Assembly: GCF_963678635.1 (NCBI RefSeq)
Contig: NC_087069.1
Coordinates: 55,038,928 to 55,102,927 of the forward strand
DNA from: Symsagittifera roscoffensis
Taxonomy: Eukaryota > Xenacoelomorpha > Acoela > Convolutidae
Length of the DNA stretch: 64,000 nt
Direction of reading: 5' to 3'
Below, in pieces: positions 1-12,280 of this stretch (position 1 is the stretch's first letter; each line of letters begins with the position of its first letter). The position numbers were made by a program, and so were the translations under genes. The notes below the pieces were generated by a model, which did not search any database, was not told the DNA's origin, and saw only the letters and a program-made list of their open reading frames with translations.

Positions 1-288
1 AGAAATTTGCAAACAAAAGAGTCATTATTTACAAAGCATAGTCAGTTTTCATCGATTTTATGTTCAAAAAATAATCAGTTTTATTGAAAACAAAAATGTA
101 TTATAATCGATTATAATGGATTATAATGGATATAAACTGTTTCAAAAATAATCGATTAAAACAGATTAAACATCGATCAAGGGGTCTAAATATGCCATGA
201 TAATCAATTATAAAGACAACATTTTAGGCAATGAAAATCCATTATAATCGATTATTACCCATTGAACTTCGGTGCGTGGTTTATAAGC

Positions 289-519
289 TCAAAAAATTAC
301 CTGGTGACTTCCAATGAGGTCAAATTTTTGAACTGCTTCAATTATGCTTTTGCAGCTGGTCCAGGTACATTTTTTATACCCTCGTATAGGATTGAGACAG
401 TTCTCGGTTACTACATACTCCAAAACTTGACCATCCTTATAGAGTTGAAGGGCGTTATTTTTTTCCTGTTCCAGTTTTCTTTTTGACTTTTGACAGATTT
501 CGATAAATGTTTCGTGCAA
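289..519 (-). pseudogene. Array copy 1 of coding tail
   Basis: A 76-codon open frame begins at the in-frame ATG and ends with the shared GSHQVIF-stop. It has no visible promoter and no splice acceptor at its 5' boundary. It is best seen as a duplicated gene fragment whose frame has survived. Confidence 0.6.
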
Positions 520-1593
520 ACTTGAGAGATCAGGATTCAGCCGAAGAGACCAAACTGGTCAAAACTGGGGCGAGGAACTGGTCAAAATTGCTGCTTTTGG
601 GCACTTTTTGGAAAATTACTAGATATTGGCCGCCCCCGGATGAACGTGTTTGTTCGATTTTTGCAGAAATTTGCAAAAATAGAGTCAATATTTACAGAAC
701 ATAGTCAGTTTTCATCGATTTTATGTTCAAAAAATAATCAATTTTTTTGAAAACAAAAATGTATTATAATCGATTATAATGTTTTATGATGGATATAAAA
801 TGTTTCAAAAATAATCGGTTAAAACAGATTAAAAATCGATCACGGGGTCTAAATATGCCATGATAATCGATTATACAGACAACATTTTAGGCAATGAAAA
901 TCCCTTGTAATCGATTATTACTCATGAAACTTCGGTGCGCGCTTTATAAGCTCAAAAAATTACTTGGTGACTTCCAATCAGGTCAAATTTTTGAACTGCT
1001 TCAATTATGCTTTTGCAGCTGGTCCAGGTACATTTTTCATACCCTCGTATAGGATTGAGACAGTTCTCGGGTACTACATACTCCAAAACTTGACCATCAT
1101 TATAGAGTTGAATGGCGTTATTTTTTTTCCTGTTCCAGTTTTCTTTTTGATTTTTGACAGATTTCGATAAATGTTTCGTGCAAACTTGAGAGATCAGGAT
1201 TCAGCCGAAGAGACCAAACTGGTCAAAACTGGGGTGAGGAACTGGTCAAAAATGCTGTTTTTAAGCACTTTTTGGAAAATTACTAGATATTGGCCGCCCC
1301 TGGATGAACGTGTTTGTTAGATTTTTTGCAGAAATTTGTAAAAATTAGAGTCGTTATTTACAAAATTTATTCAGTTTTCATCGATTTTATTTTCAAAAAA
1401 TAATAAATTATATTGAAAACAAAAATGGATTATAATGGATTTAAAGGTTTCAAAAATAATCGATTAAAATAGATTAAAAATCAATAACGTGGTCTAAATA
1501 TGCCATGATAATCGATTATATAGACACATTTAGGCAATAAAATCCATTATACTCGATTATTACCCATGAAACTTCGGTGCGCGGTTTATAAGC

Positions 1594-1905
1594 TCAAAAA
1601 GTTACCTGGTGGCTTCCAATCAGGTCAAAATTTTGAACTGCTTCAACTAGACTTTTGCAGCTGGTCCATGTATATTTTTCATACCCTCGTATAGGATTGA
1701 GACAGTTCTCGGGTTTTACATACTCCAAAACTTGACCATCATTATGAAGTTGAGTGGCGTTATTTTTTTCTTGTTCCATTTTTGTTTTTGGTTTTTGACA
1801 GATTTCGATAACTGTTTCGTGCAAACTTGAGAGATCGGGATTCAGCCGAAGAGACCAAACGTTGGTAGGGGGGGTATGTTGGGGGGGGGCTGAGGAAGTG
1901 GTCAA
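1594..1905 (-). pseudogene. Array copy 3 of coding tail, frame open
   Basis: This copy is open for 103 codons. The conserved segment runs from VWSLRLNPDLSSLHETVIE to GSHQVTF-stop, preceded by about 15 codons read from the G-rich junction. It shares with copy 5 a group of substitutions not found in the others, such as the plus-strand form CATGTATATTTTTC. No initiation context or splice acceptor is evident. Confidence 0.55.
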
Positions 1906-2272
1906 AATTGCTGTTTTTGTGCACTTTTTGGAAAATTACTAGATATTGGCCGTTCATGGATGAACTTGTTTGTTCTATTTTTGCAGAAATTTGCAAACAA
2001 TAGAGTCAATAGTTACAAAACTTAGTCAGTTTTCAATTTTATGTTCAAAAATAATCAATTTTTTTGAAAACAAAAACGTATTATAATCAATTATAATGTA
2101 TTATAATGGATATTAAATGTTTCAAAAAAAAATAGTCGATTAAAACAGATTAAAAATCGATCACGGGGTCTAAATATGCCATGATAATCTTTTATATAGA
2201 CACAATTTTAGGCAATAAAAATCCATTATAATCGATTATTACCCATGAAACTTCGGTGCGCGGTTTATAAGC

Positions 2273-2587
2273 TCAAAAAATTACCTGGTGACTTCCAATC
2301 AGTTCAAATTTTTGAACTGCTTCAATTATGCTTTTGCAGCTGGTCCAGGTACATTTTTCATAACCTCGTATAGGATTGAGACAGTTCTCGGGTACTACAT
2401 ACTCCGAAACTTGACCATCATTATAGAGTTGAATGGCGTTATTTTTTTCCTGTTCCAGTTTTCTTTTTGATTTTTGACAGATTTCGATAACTGTTTCGTG
2501 CAAACTTGAGAGATCAGGATTCAACCGAAGAGACCAAATGTTGATGGGGGGGGTTCGTTGGGGAAGGGCTGAGGAAATGGTCAACAA
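2273..2587 (-). pseudogene. Array copy 4 of coding tail, frame open
   Basis: This copy is open for 104 codons and ends GSHQVIF-stop. The first ~16 codons come from the spacer junction. The remainder aligns throughout with the tail of the full-length gene at 6264. Confidence 0.55.
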
Positions 2588-4288
2588 TGCTGTTTTTGAG
2601 CACTTTTTGAAATTTACTAGATATTGGCCGCCCTTGGATGAACGTGTTCGTTAGATTTTTGCAGAAATTTGCAAAAATTAGAGTCGTTATTTACAAAATT
2701 TAGTCAGTTTTCATCGATTTTATGTTCAAAAAATAATCAATTATATTGACAACAAAAATGGATTATAATGGATTTAAATGTTTCAAAAATAATCGATTAA
2801 AATAGATAAAACATCGATTACGTTTTCTAAATATGCCATGATAATCGATTTTATAGACAACATTTTAGGCAATAAAGTCCATTATACTCGATTATTACCC
2901 ACGAAACTTCGGTGCGCGGTTTATAAGCCCAAAAAATTACCTGGAGGCTTCCAATCAGGTCAAAATTTTGAACTGATTCAATTGACTTTTGCAGCTGGTC
3001 CATGTATATTTTTCATACCCTGGTATAGGATCGAGACAGTTCTCGGGTTTTACTTAATCCAAAACTTGACCATCATTAAAAAGGTGAATGGCGTTGTTTT
3101 TTTCTTGTTCCAGTTTTGTTTTTGATTTTTGACAGATTTCGATAACTGTTTTGTGCAATTTTGAGAGATCAGGATTCAGCCGAAGAGACCAAACGTTGGT
3201 GGGGGGTACAGTGGGGGGGGGGGGGTGAGGAACTGGTCAAAATTGCTGTTTTTGGGCACTTTTTGGAAATTTATTAGATATTGGCCGCCCCTGGACGAAC
3301 GTGTTTGTTCAATTTTTACAGAAATTTGCAAAAAAAGAGAGTCAATATTTACAAAACATAGTCAGTTTTCATCGATTTTAAGTTCAAAAAATAGTCAATT
3401 TTTTTGAAAACAAAAATGTATTATAATCGATTATAAAGTATTAAAATAGATATAAAAAGTTTCAAAAATAATCGATTGAAACAGATTAAAAATCAATCAC
3501 GGGGTCTAAATATGCCATGATAATCGATTATTTGGACAACATTTTAGGCAATGAAAATCCATTGTAATCGATTATTACCCATGCAACTTCGGTGCGCGGT
3601 TTATAAGCTCAAAAAATAACCTGGTGACTTTCAATCAGGTCAAATTTTTGAACTGCTTCAATTATGGTTTCGCAGCTGGTCTAGGTACATTTTTCACACC
3701 CTCATATAGGATTGAGACAGTTCTCGGGTACTACATACTCCAAAACTTGACCATCATTATAGAGTTGAAAGGCGTTATTTTTTTCATGTTCCAGTTTTCT
3801 TTTTGTTTTTTGACAGACTTCGATAACTGTTTCGTGCAAACTTGAGAGATCAGGATTTAGCCGAAGAGACCAAAAGTTGGTAGGGGGGGTACGTTGGGAA
3901 GGGGGCTAAAGAACTGGTCAAAATTGCTGTTTTTGGGCATTTTTTGGAAAATTACTAGATATTGGCCGCCCCTGGATGAACGTGTTTGTTCGATTATTGC
4001 AGAAACTTGCAAAAAATAGAGTCATTATTTACAAATCTTAGTAAGTTTTCATCGATTTTATGTTCAAAAAATAATCAATTATATCGAAAACAAAAATGGA
4101 TTATAACCGATTATAATGTTTTATGATGGATATAAAATGTTTCAAAAATAATCGGTTAAAACAGATTAAAAATCAATCACGGGGTCTAAATATGCCATGA
4201 TAATCGATTATACAGACAACATTTTAGGCAATGAAAATCCCTTGTAATCGATTATTACTCATGAAACTTCGGTGCGCGGATTACAAGC

Positions 4289-4600
4289 TCAAAAAGTTAC
4301 CTGGTAACTTCCAATCATGTCAAGTTTTTGAAGTGCTTCAATTATGCTTTTGCAGCTGGTCCAGGTACGTTTTTCATACCCTCGTATAGGTTTGAGACAG
4401 TTCTCGGGTACTACATACTCCAAAAGTTGACCATCATTATAGAGTTGAATGGCGTTATTTTTTTCCTGTTCCAGTTTTCTTTTTGATTTTTGACAGATTT
4501 CGATAACTGTTTCGTGCAAACTTGAGAGATCAGGATTCAGCCGAAGAGACCAAATGTTGATGGGGGGGTTCGTTGTGGGAAGGGCTGAGGAACCAGTCAA
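4289..4600 (-). pseudogene. Array copy 7 of coding tail, frame open
   Basis: This copy is open for 103 codons and ends GSYQVTF-stop, with only scattered substitutions relative to the parental gene. Copies 6, 8 and 9 carry a premature stop after NCLNPI where this one keeps Arg. Confidence 0.55.
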
Positions 4601-5039
4601 AAATGCTGTTTTTGGGCACTTTTTGGAAAAGTAATAGATATTAACCGCCCCTGGATGAACGTGTTCGTTAGTTTTTTGCAGATATTTTTAAAAAAAATAG
4701 AGTCATTATTTACAAAACTTAGTCAGTTTTGATCAATTTTATGTTCAACAAATAATCAATTATATTGAAAACAAAAGTGGATTATAATGGATTTAAATGT
4801 TTCAAAAATAAACGATTAAAATAGATCAAAAATCGATTACGTGGTCTAAATATGCCATGTAATCGATTATATAGACAACATTTTAGGCATTAAAATCCAT
4901 TGTAATCGATTATTACCCATGCAACTTCGGTGCGCGGTTCATAAGCTCAACAAATAACCTGGTGACTTTCAATCAGGTCAAATTTTTGAACTGCTTCGAT
5001 TATGGTTTCGCAGCTGGTCTAGGTACATTTTTCACACCC

Positions 5040-5258
5040 TCATATAGGATTGAGACAGTTCTCGGGTACTACATACTCCAAAACTTGACCATCATTATAG
5101 AGTTGAATGGCGTTATTTTTTTCCTGTTCCAGTTTTCTTTTTGATTTTTGACAGATTTCGATAACTGTTTCGTGCAAACTTGAGAGATCAGGATTCAGCC
5201 AAAGAGACCAAATGTTGATGGGGGGGTTCGTTGTGGGAAGGGCTGAGGAACCAGTCAA
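5040..5258 (-). pseudogene. Array copy 8, premature stop
   Basis: The frame ends early, after NCLNPI, because an Arg CGA codon has become TGA (plus strand CCCTCATATAGG instead of CCCTCGTATAGG). The same CpG-type transition is in copies 6 and 9 (5698-5916), so it arose before the latest amplification. About 24 codons are lost relative to the parental tail. Confidence 0.7.
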
Positions 5259-5697
5259 AAATGCTGTTTTTGGGCACTTTTTGGAAAATTACTAGATATT
5301 GGCCGCCCCTGGATGAACGTGTTTGTTAGTTTTTTGCAGAAATTTGTTAAAAAAATAGAGTCATTAATTACAAAACTTAGTCAGTTTTGATCGATTTTAT
5401 GTTCAAAAAATAATCAATTATATTGAAAACAAAAGTGGATTATAATGGATTTAAATGTTTCAAAAATAAACGATTAAAATAGATCAAAAATCGATTACGT
5501 GGTCTAAATATGCCATGTAATCGATTAGATAGACAACATTTTAGGCATTAAAATCCATTGTAATCGATTATTACCCATGCAACTTCGGTGCGCGGTTTAT
5601 AAGCTCAAAAAATAACCTGGTGACTTTCAATCAGGTCAAAATTTTGAACTGCTTCAATTATGGTTTCGCAGCTGGTCTAGGTACATTTTTCACACCT

Positions 5698-5916
5698 TCA
5701 TATAGGATTGAGACAGTTCTCGGGTACTACATACTCCAAAACTTGACCATCATTATAGAGTTGAATGGCGTTATTTTTTTCCTGTTCCAGTTTTCTTTTT
5801 GATTTTTGACAGATTTCGATAACTGTTTCGTGCAAACTTGAGAGATCAGGATTCAGCCGAAGAGACCAAATGTTGATGGGGGGGTTCGTTGTGGGAAGGG
5901 CTGAGGAACCAGTCAA
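5698..5916 (-). pseudogene. Array copy 9, premature stop
   Basis: Nearly identical to copy 8 and carrying the same CGA-to-TGA nonsense change. Copies 8 and 9 and their spacers are the most alike in the array, so they are probably the youngest duplication. Confidence 0.7.
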
Positions 5917-6263
5917 AAATGCTGTTTTTGGGCACTTTTTTGGAAAATTACTAGATATTGGCCGCCCCTGGATGAACGTGTTCGTTAGTTTTTTGCAGAA
6001 ATTTGTTTAAAAAATAGAGTCATTATTTACACAACCTAGTCAGTTTTGATCGATTTTATGTTCAAAAAATAATCAATTATATTGAAAACAAAAGTTGATT
6101 ATAATGGATTTAAATGTTTCAAAAATAAACGATTAAAATAGATCAAAAATCGATTACGTGGTCTAAATATGCCATGTAATCGATTATATAGACAACATTT
6201 TAGGCAATAAAATCCATTATACTCGATTATTACCACTTAAACTTCGGTGCGCGGTTTATAAGC

Positions 6264-7421
6264 TCAAAAAGTTACCTGGTGACTTCCAATCAGGTCAAGT
6301 TTTTGAACTGCTTCAATTATGCTTTTGCAGCTGGTCCAGGTACATTTTTGATACCCTCGTATAGGATTGAGACAATTCTCGGGTACTACATACTCCAAAA
6401 CTTGACCATCATTATAGAGTTGAATGGCGTTATTTTTTTCCTGTTCCAGTTTTCTTTTCGATTTTTGACAGATTTCGATAACTGTTTTGTTCAAACTTGA
6501 GAGATCAGGATTCAGCCAAAGAGACCAATTTGAGTACTGGATGCAGAGGTACAAGTAATCGAACCTGTCATTTTGAACAATTATTTCCAAATGTTTATGC
6601 AAGGAGTTAGAACAGAGTTCGAGCATATCCGCAACCTTTTGTCTGCTAACTACTGCTTGCTTTCGATCACCACATTTTACATACTGGAAATACTCTAAGA
6701 AAAGCAACTCGTATGCTTCTAAGTAACATTCCAATTGGTGGCGCTTATAAAAGACGTCTTCGGGATGCGCATCCACATGAATTTTGAGTACTGTTAACAA
6801 TTCCCTCAGTTCGTTTAAACTGCACTTTCTACCATCTGTTTTTTTAATGTACTGATCTAATTGAGGACATAATACCAAAGGTCTGTTACAAAGTGCGTCT
6901 GTTTGATTTTGAAGGCCTTTACAGAATTGACTTATATCAAACGAAGGAACTGTCATATAGGTAAATTCTATAACAAAACAGTTATTTGAGCCTCCAGAAA
7001 CTGACCGATTCAATAATTCGCAACTGATTCTGTCGAATCTATTTTCAACAACAAATAGGAACGTGGCAATGCACTGCTGTTGATACCACTTCAGTGCCTC
7101 ATCTGAACTCGTTTTTGCTTTATTTGTTAGATTCAGCACCGTTGTATCTTTTTCTTTTCCCTTGAAAGAGTACTGTTTAACTTCATTCGTTGAGCACCAA
7201 TTTAGGCAACTTTGAGTAACTTCAGTCTCCTCCAAGCAAGTCAATTTTGGCATATTGCCAATAATGACAATAATTTTGTCTGGTCGACAAATTTCATCGT
7301 CTTCTAACACCGCCGTGATGTAATTTGAACAATTGTTTTCATTAATATAAAACTTTCGGGTTTTTCTTGTAAGGTACACAGCGACGTTCCATGCGATGAA
7401 CAAAAAGAACCAAAATCTTTC
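6264..7421 (-). CDS. Uncharacterised secreted or membrane protein, source gene of the tandem array
   Basis: The open frame runs from an in-frame TAA at 7424-7422 to a TGA after GSHQVTF. It encodes up to ~385 residues, and I do not recognise the family. It opens with a hydrophobic run (ERFWFFLFIAWNVAVYL) followed by basic TRKTRK, as in a signal peptide or signal anchor. There is no ATG before that run. The sequence just upstream reads TTAATAAG, a possible 3' splice site, so the real start probably lies in an upstream exon. If not, the first ATG is at 7253 (329 residues, losing the hydrophobic segment). The body is cysteine-rich with N-glycosylation sequons (NLT, NRS, NQT), which fits an extracellular domain. 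Residues of the SLNELRELLTVLK-to-LELCSNSLHKHLEII region look helical. The last ~88 codons are the segment amplified to its left. Confidence 0.6.
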   Translation of the reverse strand, partial: ERFWFFLFIAWNVAVYLTRKTRKFYINENNCSNYITAVLEDDEICRPDKIIVIIGNMPKLTCLEETEVTQSCLNWCSTNEVKQYSFKGKEKDTTVLNLTNKAKTSSDEALKWYQQQCIATFLFVVENRFDRISCELLNRSVSGGSNNCFVIEFTYMTVPSFDISQFCKGLQNQTDALCNRPLVLCPQLDQYIKKTDGRKCSLNELRELLTVLKIHVDAHPEDVFYKRHQLECYLEAYELLFLEYFQYVKCGDRKQAVVSRQKVADMLELCSNSLHKHLEIIVQNDRFDYLYLCIQYSNWSLWLNPDLSSLNKTVIEICQKSKRKLEQEKNNAIQLYNDGQVLEYVVPENCLNPIRGYQKCTWTSCKSIIEAVQKLDLIGSHQVTF

Positions 7422-8046
7422 TTATTAATTTTCTAATTTTGTTGGTGATTTTTCTGCACTTAACATATGTCTCGAACAATAAACGAGCAAAAATTATGCA
7501 GATGGTCTACTTCTTCTCTTTTGCATTCAACTTACACTCTACGTTGCGGTTGAGGCTTCAATAAAAAATCATGACAATTCTCTTTTAAACATTACACAGT
7601 TTATTGGCTTCGTTATGTTGAGACATTTTACCCGCATCTAAGAAAAGAACAAATTGATTAAAATGAAATTTTGTGGTCTAAAACATTATCAATATAATCG
7701 GTTCCCATTTTAGGCTTAGACAACAAAATTGAACAGAAAATGAATTCAAATCCATTTTCTCGCAAAATTCAGTTCAGCTGGGATTCATTTGGTTGAGGGG
7801 GGTTAGGATTAATTCAGGTTGGGGATGGCGGGTGTAAGAGTACAAAGGGGGCAAAGGGGCAAACATTGGAGTGGACAGAAGCGGGCAATTAATGAATGGA
7901 GCAAAACTCAGCTATTGATTAATATAAAACAGAAACAAAATTATCAATGTTTTAAAAAAATCAAAAATAACCAACTTTAGTTTTAAACGTAGAAAAAGCT
8001 TTATGTGCGTTGAAATTCGCATCTTAATAAAGTGGAGAAAAATTGT
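7422..8046. other. Upstream flank of the 6.3-7.4 kb gene
   Basis: No convincing exon is visible. On the minus strand a GTAAGT donor-like site near 7530 could pair with the acceptor-like TTAATAAG at 7422, giving a ~100-nt intron after a short leader exon. This is speculative. A G-rich tract lies at 7796-7860. Confidence 0.3.
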
Positions 8047-8219
8047 TATAATTGAGTTTTATTGTCAGTGTCCACAAAAAAAAGAAAAAAAAAACAATTT
8101 TGATGGATTAAAAATGAGTTTTGTTGCCTCGAAGAATTGTAATGTTATAATCCATTTTCGATTGATTGTAATCGATTTTTTTTCACTTTTGTAGACACTG
8201 ACAGTGAAACTCAATTATA
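8047..8219. mobile_element. Small palindromic MITE
   Basis: Two ~33-bp arms (8047-8079 and 8187-8219) are inverted copies with four or so mismatches. Each contains TATAATTGAG and a GTCAGTGTC core. The termini read TATAATTGAG and CTCAATTATA. The internal sequence has the TAATCGATT motif found in other elements here. No transposase is present. Confidence 0.6.
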
Positions 8220-8839
8220 ATCGATTTTTTTCATGGAACTCCCAGCATTTTTTTTTCTGAGAAGTTCCTCTATCTCTGTCGTAAGCAAGATAAGGTTTTT
8301 AAGTTTTCCGAAAAGGCTATATCTAAGACAAAAACTCAGAAACAATGAGAAACAATCGATTCAAAAAACCTACAACTTAGAAGCTTTTAGAAGCTTATAA
8401 AAATATATTTTGTTTGAAGGCTTTGAAATGTTAGTAAAAACTGTGACTTTACCACCAATGGTACCAGCATACTGGTATGCAATTCGCGTAAAGATCGATA
8501 GAGCGTATAGTTTATCTCCTCAACAGCAAAAAGAGTCAGTGAGCGAACTCCCACTTGACCTATACATTTAGGTGTACTTCAGCTTTAAGCCTTAATAGTC
8601 ATCGCACGAGAAAAAAAAACCTAGCGCTAAAAACTTTTTAAACTGATAAAGTTAACAGCCCAGAGTCCAAGCGGTTCATGGCATTAATTCGAAGCAGGAA
8701 GATGTAAACCTAAAAATATAGATTGAAGATTGATTTAATCATAACAACTAATAAATTTTGTGATATAATCCTATCAAGATGTTTACAAAACATTACCCAC
8801 AATGTTTCATGGATAATAATCGATTGAAAATTGTTTGAC

Positions 8840-11800
8840 ACGCATTTATCGTCAGCCATGTCGATAAAACCAACAACGCAAAATCAGAGCGGGTCATCGT
8901 ATCAATGCGAACCAGAAAAATCCTATCCACTGATTTAAATTTACAATTTCATATAATCATAACAAACAGCGGTTGCAAAATAACTGTATCGTAATTGCGA
9001 TATAAGTTCATCAAAAAAATGAAGAAAAAAAACGATGAGTCTAATCAATTCTAAACACCTTTTCAGAAACATCAAAGCAGTGAAATTAAATAGGTTACGA
9101 AAACTTGAGAGATACAAAGAGAACTACATCTCTAGAAAGTCTGGACCTTGCAAAGAGAAAAATTAATAACTAAAGATAAAACGCTGAGCTTTGGCTCTAG
9201 ATAAAAAGTTTCACGAAACTGCAAAAAAAAGGTTTTAGGAGCAATGCAAAGTAATAACTTTGACAAAAAAATGAAATATGTTGCACGTGGTGAATTGAAA
9301 ACACAAAAAAAGCAGTGAATGGAAATTTAAGGGAAAATTAATTAAAACTAAACAATATAAAAAAGTAACTGTAAAAAAAATTTCCGACATAAAAATCCAA
9401 ACATCAGGAAACAGTTTTTTAATTTTATGTCGCAATGTCAATTTCATGCTCAATAAACTACGGTTGCGATTAAACTGTATCATATATGTGATATAACATT
9501 GTCAAGGAAATTTTAAACAAATTATGAGTCTAATCATTTCTAGAAAACATTCGAAAACATCAAAATATAGCAAAACTGAATAGTTTTTGAATTTTCCGAA
9601 CTTTGAGAGATACGAAACTACAATCTTCTGTACGTAATAAATTGTGCGAGATTTAAGATAATGATGTTAAGCTTTTTTCCATATGTGAAAATTTTATGAC
9701 AAGCATTTATGGCCAACCCTGGTCGATAAAACCAACAACACAGAGTCAGAGCGGGTCATCGTAACAATGCGAATCAAATAGACACTATCACATGGGTATA
9801 TTTCAAGATTGATACAATCATGAAAAAAACAGTTGCGATAGAACTGTATCGTAGTTCTGATATAACTTTATTAAGAAAATTACAAGCAAACCATGTGTCT
9901 AATCATTTTTAGAAAAACTTTCAAAAACATCAAAGAATTGCGGAAATAAACAGTTCATGAAATTTCGAAACTTTGAGAGATAATAAACAACATTTTTCTT
10001 GCCATATTGATTTTTGTGAATTTGTATGATAAGAATTTTTCCATATAGGAATATTGTATGACAAGCTTTTATGGTCAACCTGTGTCAACAACAACAACAA
10101 TAAAACCAACAACACAGAGCCAGAGCGGGTCATCGTATAAATGCAAATCAGAACAGTTCCATCCTATGAATTTTTTTACAGATTGATACAGTCATAATAA
10201 ACTCCACTTGCGATTTAACTGTAGCGTACGAAGAAAATTTTCAAGAAAGTTACAGATAAACTATGAGTCTAATGATTCTTAGAATAACTTTCAAAACATC
10301 ATATTAGTGCGAAATTAAATTGTTTTTGAACTTTGATACTTTGAGAGATACGAAAATACATTTTTCTGTGCTTATTGAATTGTGCGAAATTGTAATAACA
10401 CGCACTTTTTTAATTAAAAAAATTAGGAACACGCATTTTTGGTCATCCCGGGTCAATAAAACCAAGAACACAGAGTCAGAGCGAGTCGTTTGTATCAATG
10501 CGAATAAGAAAGATCCTATTCTATGAGTGTATTTTATAGATTGAAATAATCATAACAAACTTTGTTTGCAATATAAATGTAACATAGTTTTGATATAACC
10601 TGATCAAGAAAAAAAACAAATAACTACGAGCGTAACCATTCTAGCAAAAGTTTCTAAAACATCAATATATAGCGAAATTAAATAAGTTACCAAATTTCGA
10701 AACAGTAAGAGATGCAAAAAGTACATCTCTAAAATATCTGGAACATGCAAAAAAAATATTAGTTGAGATTGAAATTCTGAGCCGTGGCTTCAAAGAAAAA
10801 AAATTCACGAAACTGCAAAAAAAAATGATTTTAGGAGCAATGAAAAGTAATACTTTCGACAAAAAAATGAAAAATTTTGCACATGGTCAAATGAAAACAC
10901 AAAAAGGGCAGTGAACGGAAACTTGATCAATTCTTAACTATATAAAAAAGTGGAAGTGAAAGAAAATTTCTGAAGCAAAAATCCAAACACGAGGAAACTC
11001 TTTTTTATTTTTATGTCGCAATTGCAAATTCATGCTCAAACAAACAATGACAAAAATGCAGGCAAAAATTGTTTTATTTATCTATAACGTAGACGGTTTC
11101 GGCTGAGTTTTTTGTTCGAAAGAAAACCATTGGACTAATGGTTTTTTTGCGTAACCAAAATTGAAATTTTTTATGCTTTAATAAAAAGATTTACTTTAGT
11201 TTGTGAAAAATATCAGGCCACGATTTTTGATGAGTATATTTTTTGACTAAAACCTTTCTAACTAAACACAAAGTAGTAAGGTTTTCATTCATATTTCTGA
11301 GTCAGCTCTGAAATATCCTTTTACAACTTTAACAAAAATGCAAGTATCTAAAAAATTTTCGAAAAAAAACTCGAAATTGGATCGGAAAGTAATTGATTTT
11401 TGATTTTTGGAAAAATTCTGATTACTTTGGCTGGCGTATAAATTTCTTATTTTGAAAAGCTTATTGCAGATTTTGCTCACAGGTTTCTGTGCATATGGAA
11501 TTTAGCGAATTTTTATGATAAGCCCTTTTCCAGATAGGAAAACTTTGCGATAAGGCTTTTTGGTCAAACCGGGTCAACATAACCAACAACACACAGTCAG
11601 ACCGGGTCATTGTATCAATGGGAAACAGGTAGATCCTATCCTATCAACTTATTTTAAAGATCAATATCATCATAACAAATTTCAGTTGCAAGATAACTGG
11701 ATCGTAATTGTGATAAAACTTTATCAAGAGAGTTACAAACAAGCTATGAATCTAATCATTTCAAGAAAAACTTTCGAAAATATCAAATATAGCGAAATTA

Positions 11801-12000
11801 ATTAGTGTATGATTTTTCGAAACTTTGAGAGATACAAAAATTTTATCTCTAGAAGCTCTGGATCATGCAAAAAAAAAATAGTAACTAAGTGTTAACTAAG
11901 GATGAAATTCTTAGCCTTTACTCTAGAAAAATGTCACTAAAGGGGAGTAATATTTTCGACAAAATTTTCTTAAAATCTCGAACATGTTAAAAAGAAAGCA
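8840..12000. repeat. Degenerate tandem/segmental repeat array
   Basis: A module containing AGAGCGGGTCATCGTA recurs at about 8886, 9748, 10122, 10478 and 11598. Neighbouring copies are 356-374 bp apart, and the last interval is about three times that. A second module of ~350 bp (TTCACGAAACTGCAAAAAAA to TTTATGTCGCAAT) occurs at 9210-9440 and again at 10800-11020. Modules end in CTTTGAGAGATA. Short open frames inside are not conserved between copies. It appears non-coding. Confidence 0.75.
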
Positions 12001-12280
12001 CAACAAAAGGGGAGATTACAGAATTTCAAAAAAAGATCGATCGAATCTCAACTTTATGAGAGAAAGGCATTAAAAGAAAAACTGTGACAGAAATTCGAAA
12101 CATCTTGACAATGTTAAAAAGAAATTTTGCGTGAAAAAGAGCTTGAAGGAAGCTTGAAAAATTGAATCTAAATCAACTATAAAAAGTACCGGCTCCAATT
12201 TACGCGCAAATAATGGTCAGCTACTTACAGCGTATTACGAAATGAGATGCGGAATTCAGCAAACCATAGCGGTATGTAAA

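Larger units (their letters stand above)
1..6529 (-). repeat. Tandem array of gene 3'-end fragments
   Basis: Ten copies of one unit lie head to tail. A marker segment (TTTTGAACTGCTTCAA on the plus strand and its variants) recurs near 321, 984, 1626, 2305, 2961, 3641, 4321, 4979, 5637 and 6296, giving periods of 642-680 bp. Read on the minus strand, each unit has about 265 bp matching the last ~88 codons and stop of the gene at 6264-7421, then about 400 bp of AT-rich spacer. The match to the full gene stops abruptly at about 6528, just before the codons for WSL. Beyond that the copies carry a shared G-rich/spacer sequence instead of the upstream coding sequence. The three rightmost units have near-uniform periods (658-659). 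Units 3 and 5 share variants, and the spacers of units 2 and 7 share variants, which suggests several rounds of amplification. The window opens inside the array. Confidence 0.93.

Noticed and set aside
262-6500. Plus-strand open frames of 60-95 codons repeated through the array
   Set aside because: They are antisense to the coding tail duplicated on the minus strand and recur only because the unit recurs. The minus frame is the one that continues into the full-length gene.
1-6529. CRISPR-like or classical satellite array
   Set aside because: The repeats are ~660 bp, contain gene-derived coding sequence and lack short spacers.
10304-11480. Small minus-strand frames in the 8.8-12 kb array
   Set aside because: Not conserved between array modules and without codon bias or recognisable motifs.
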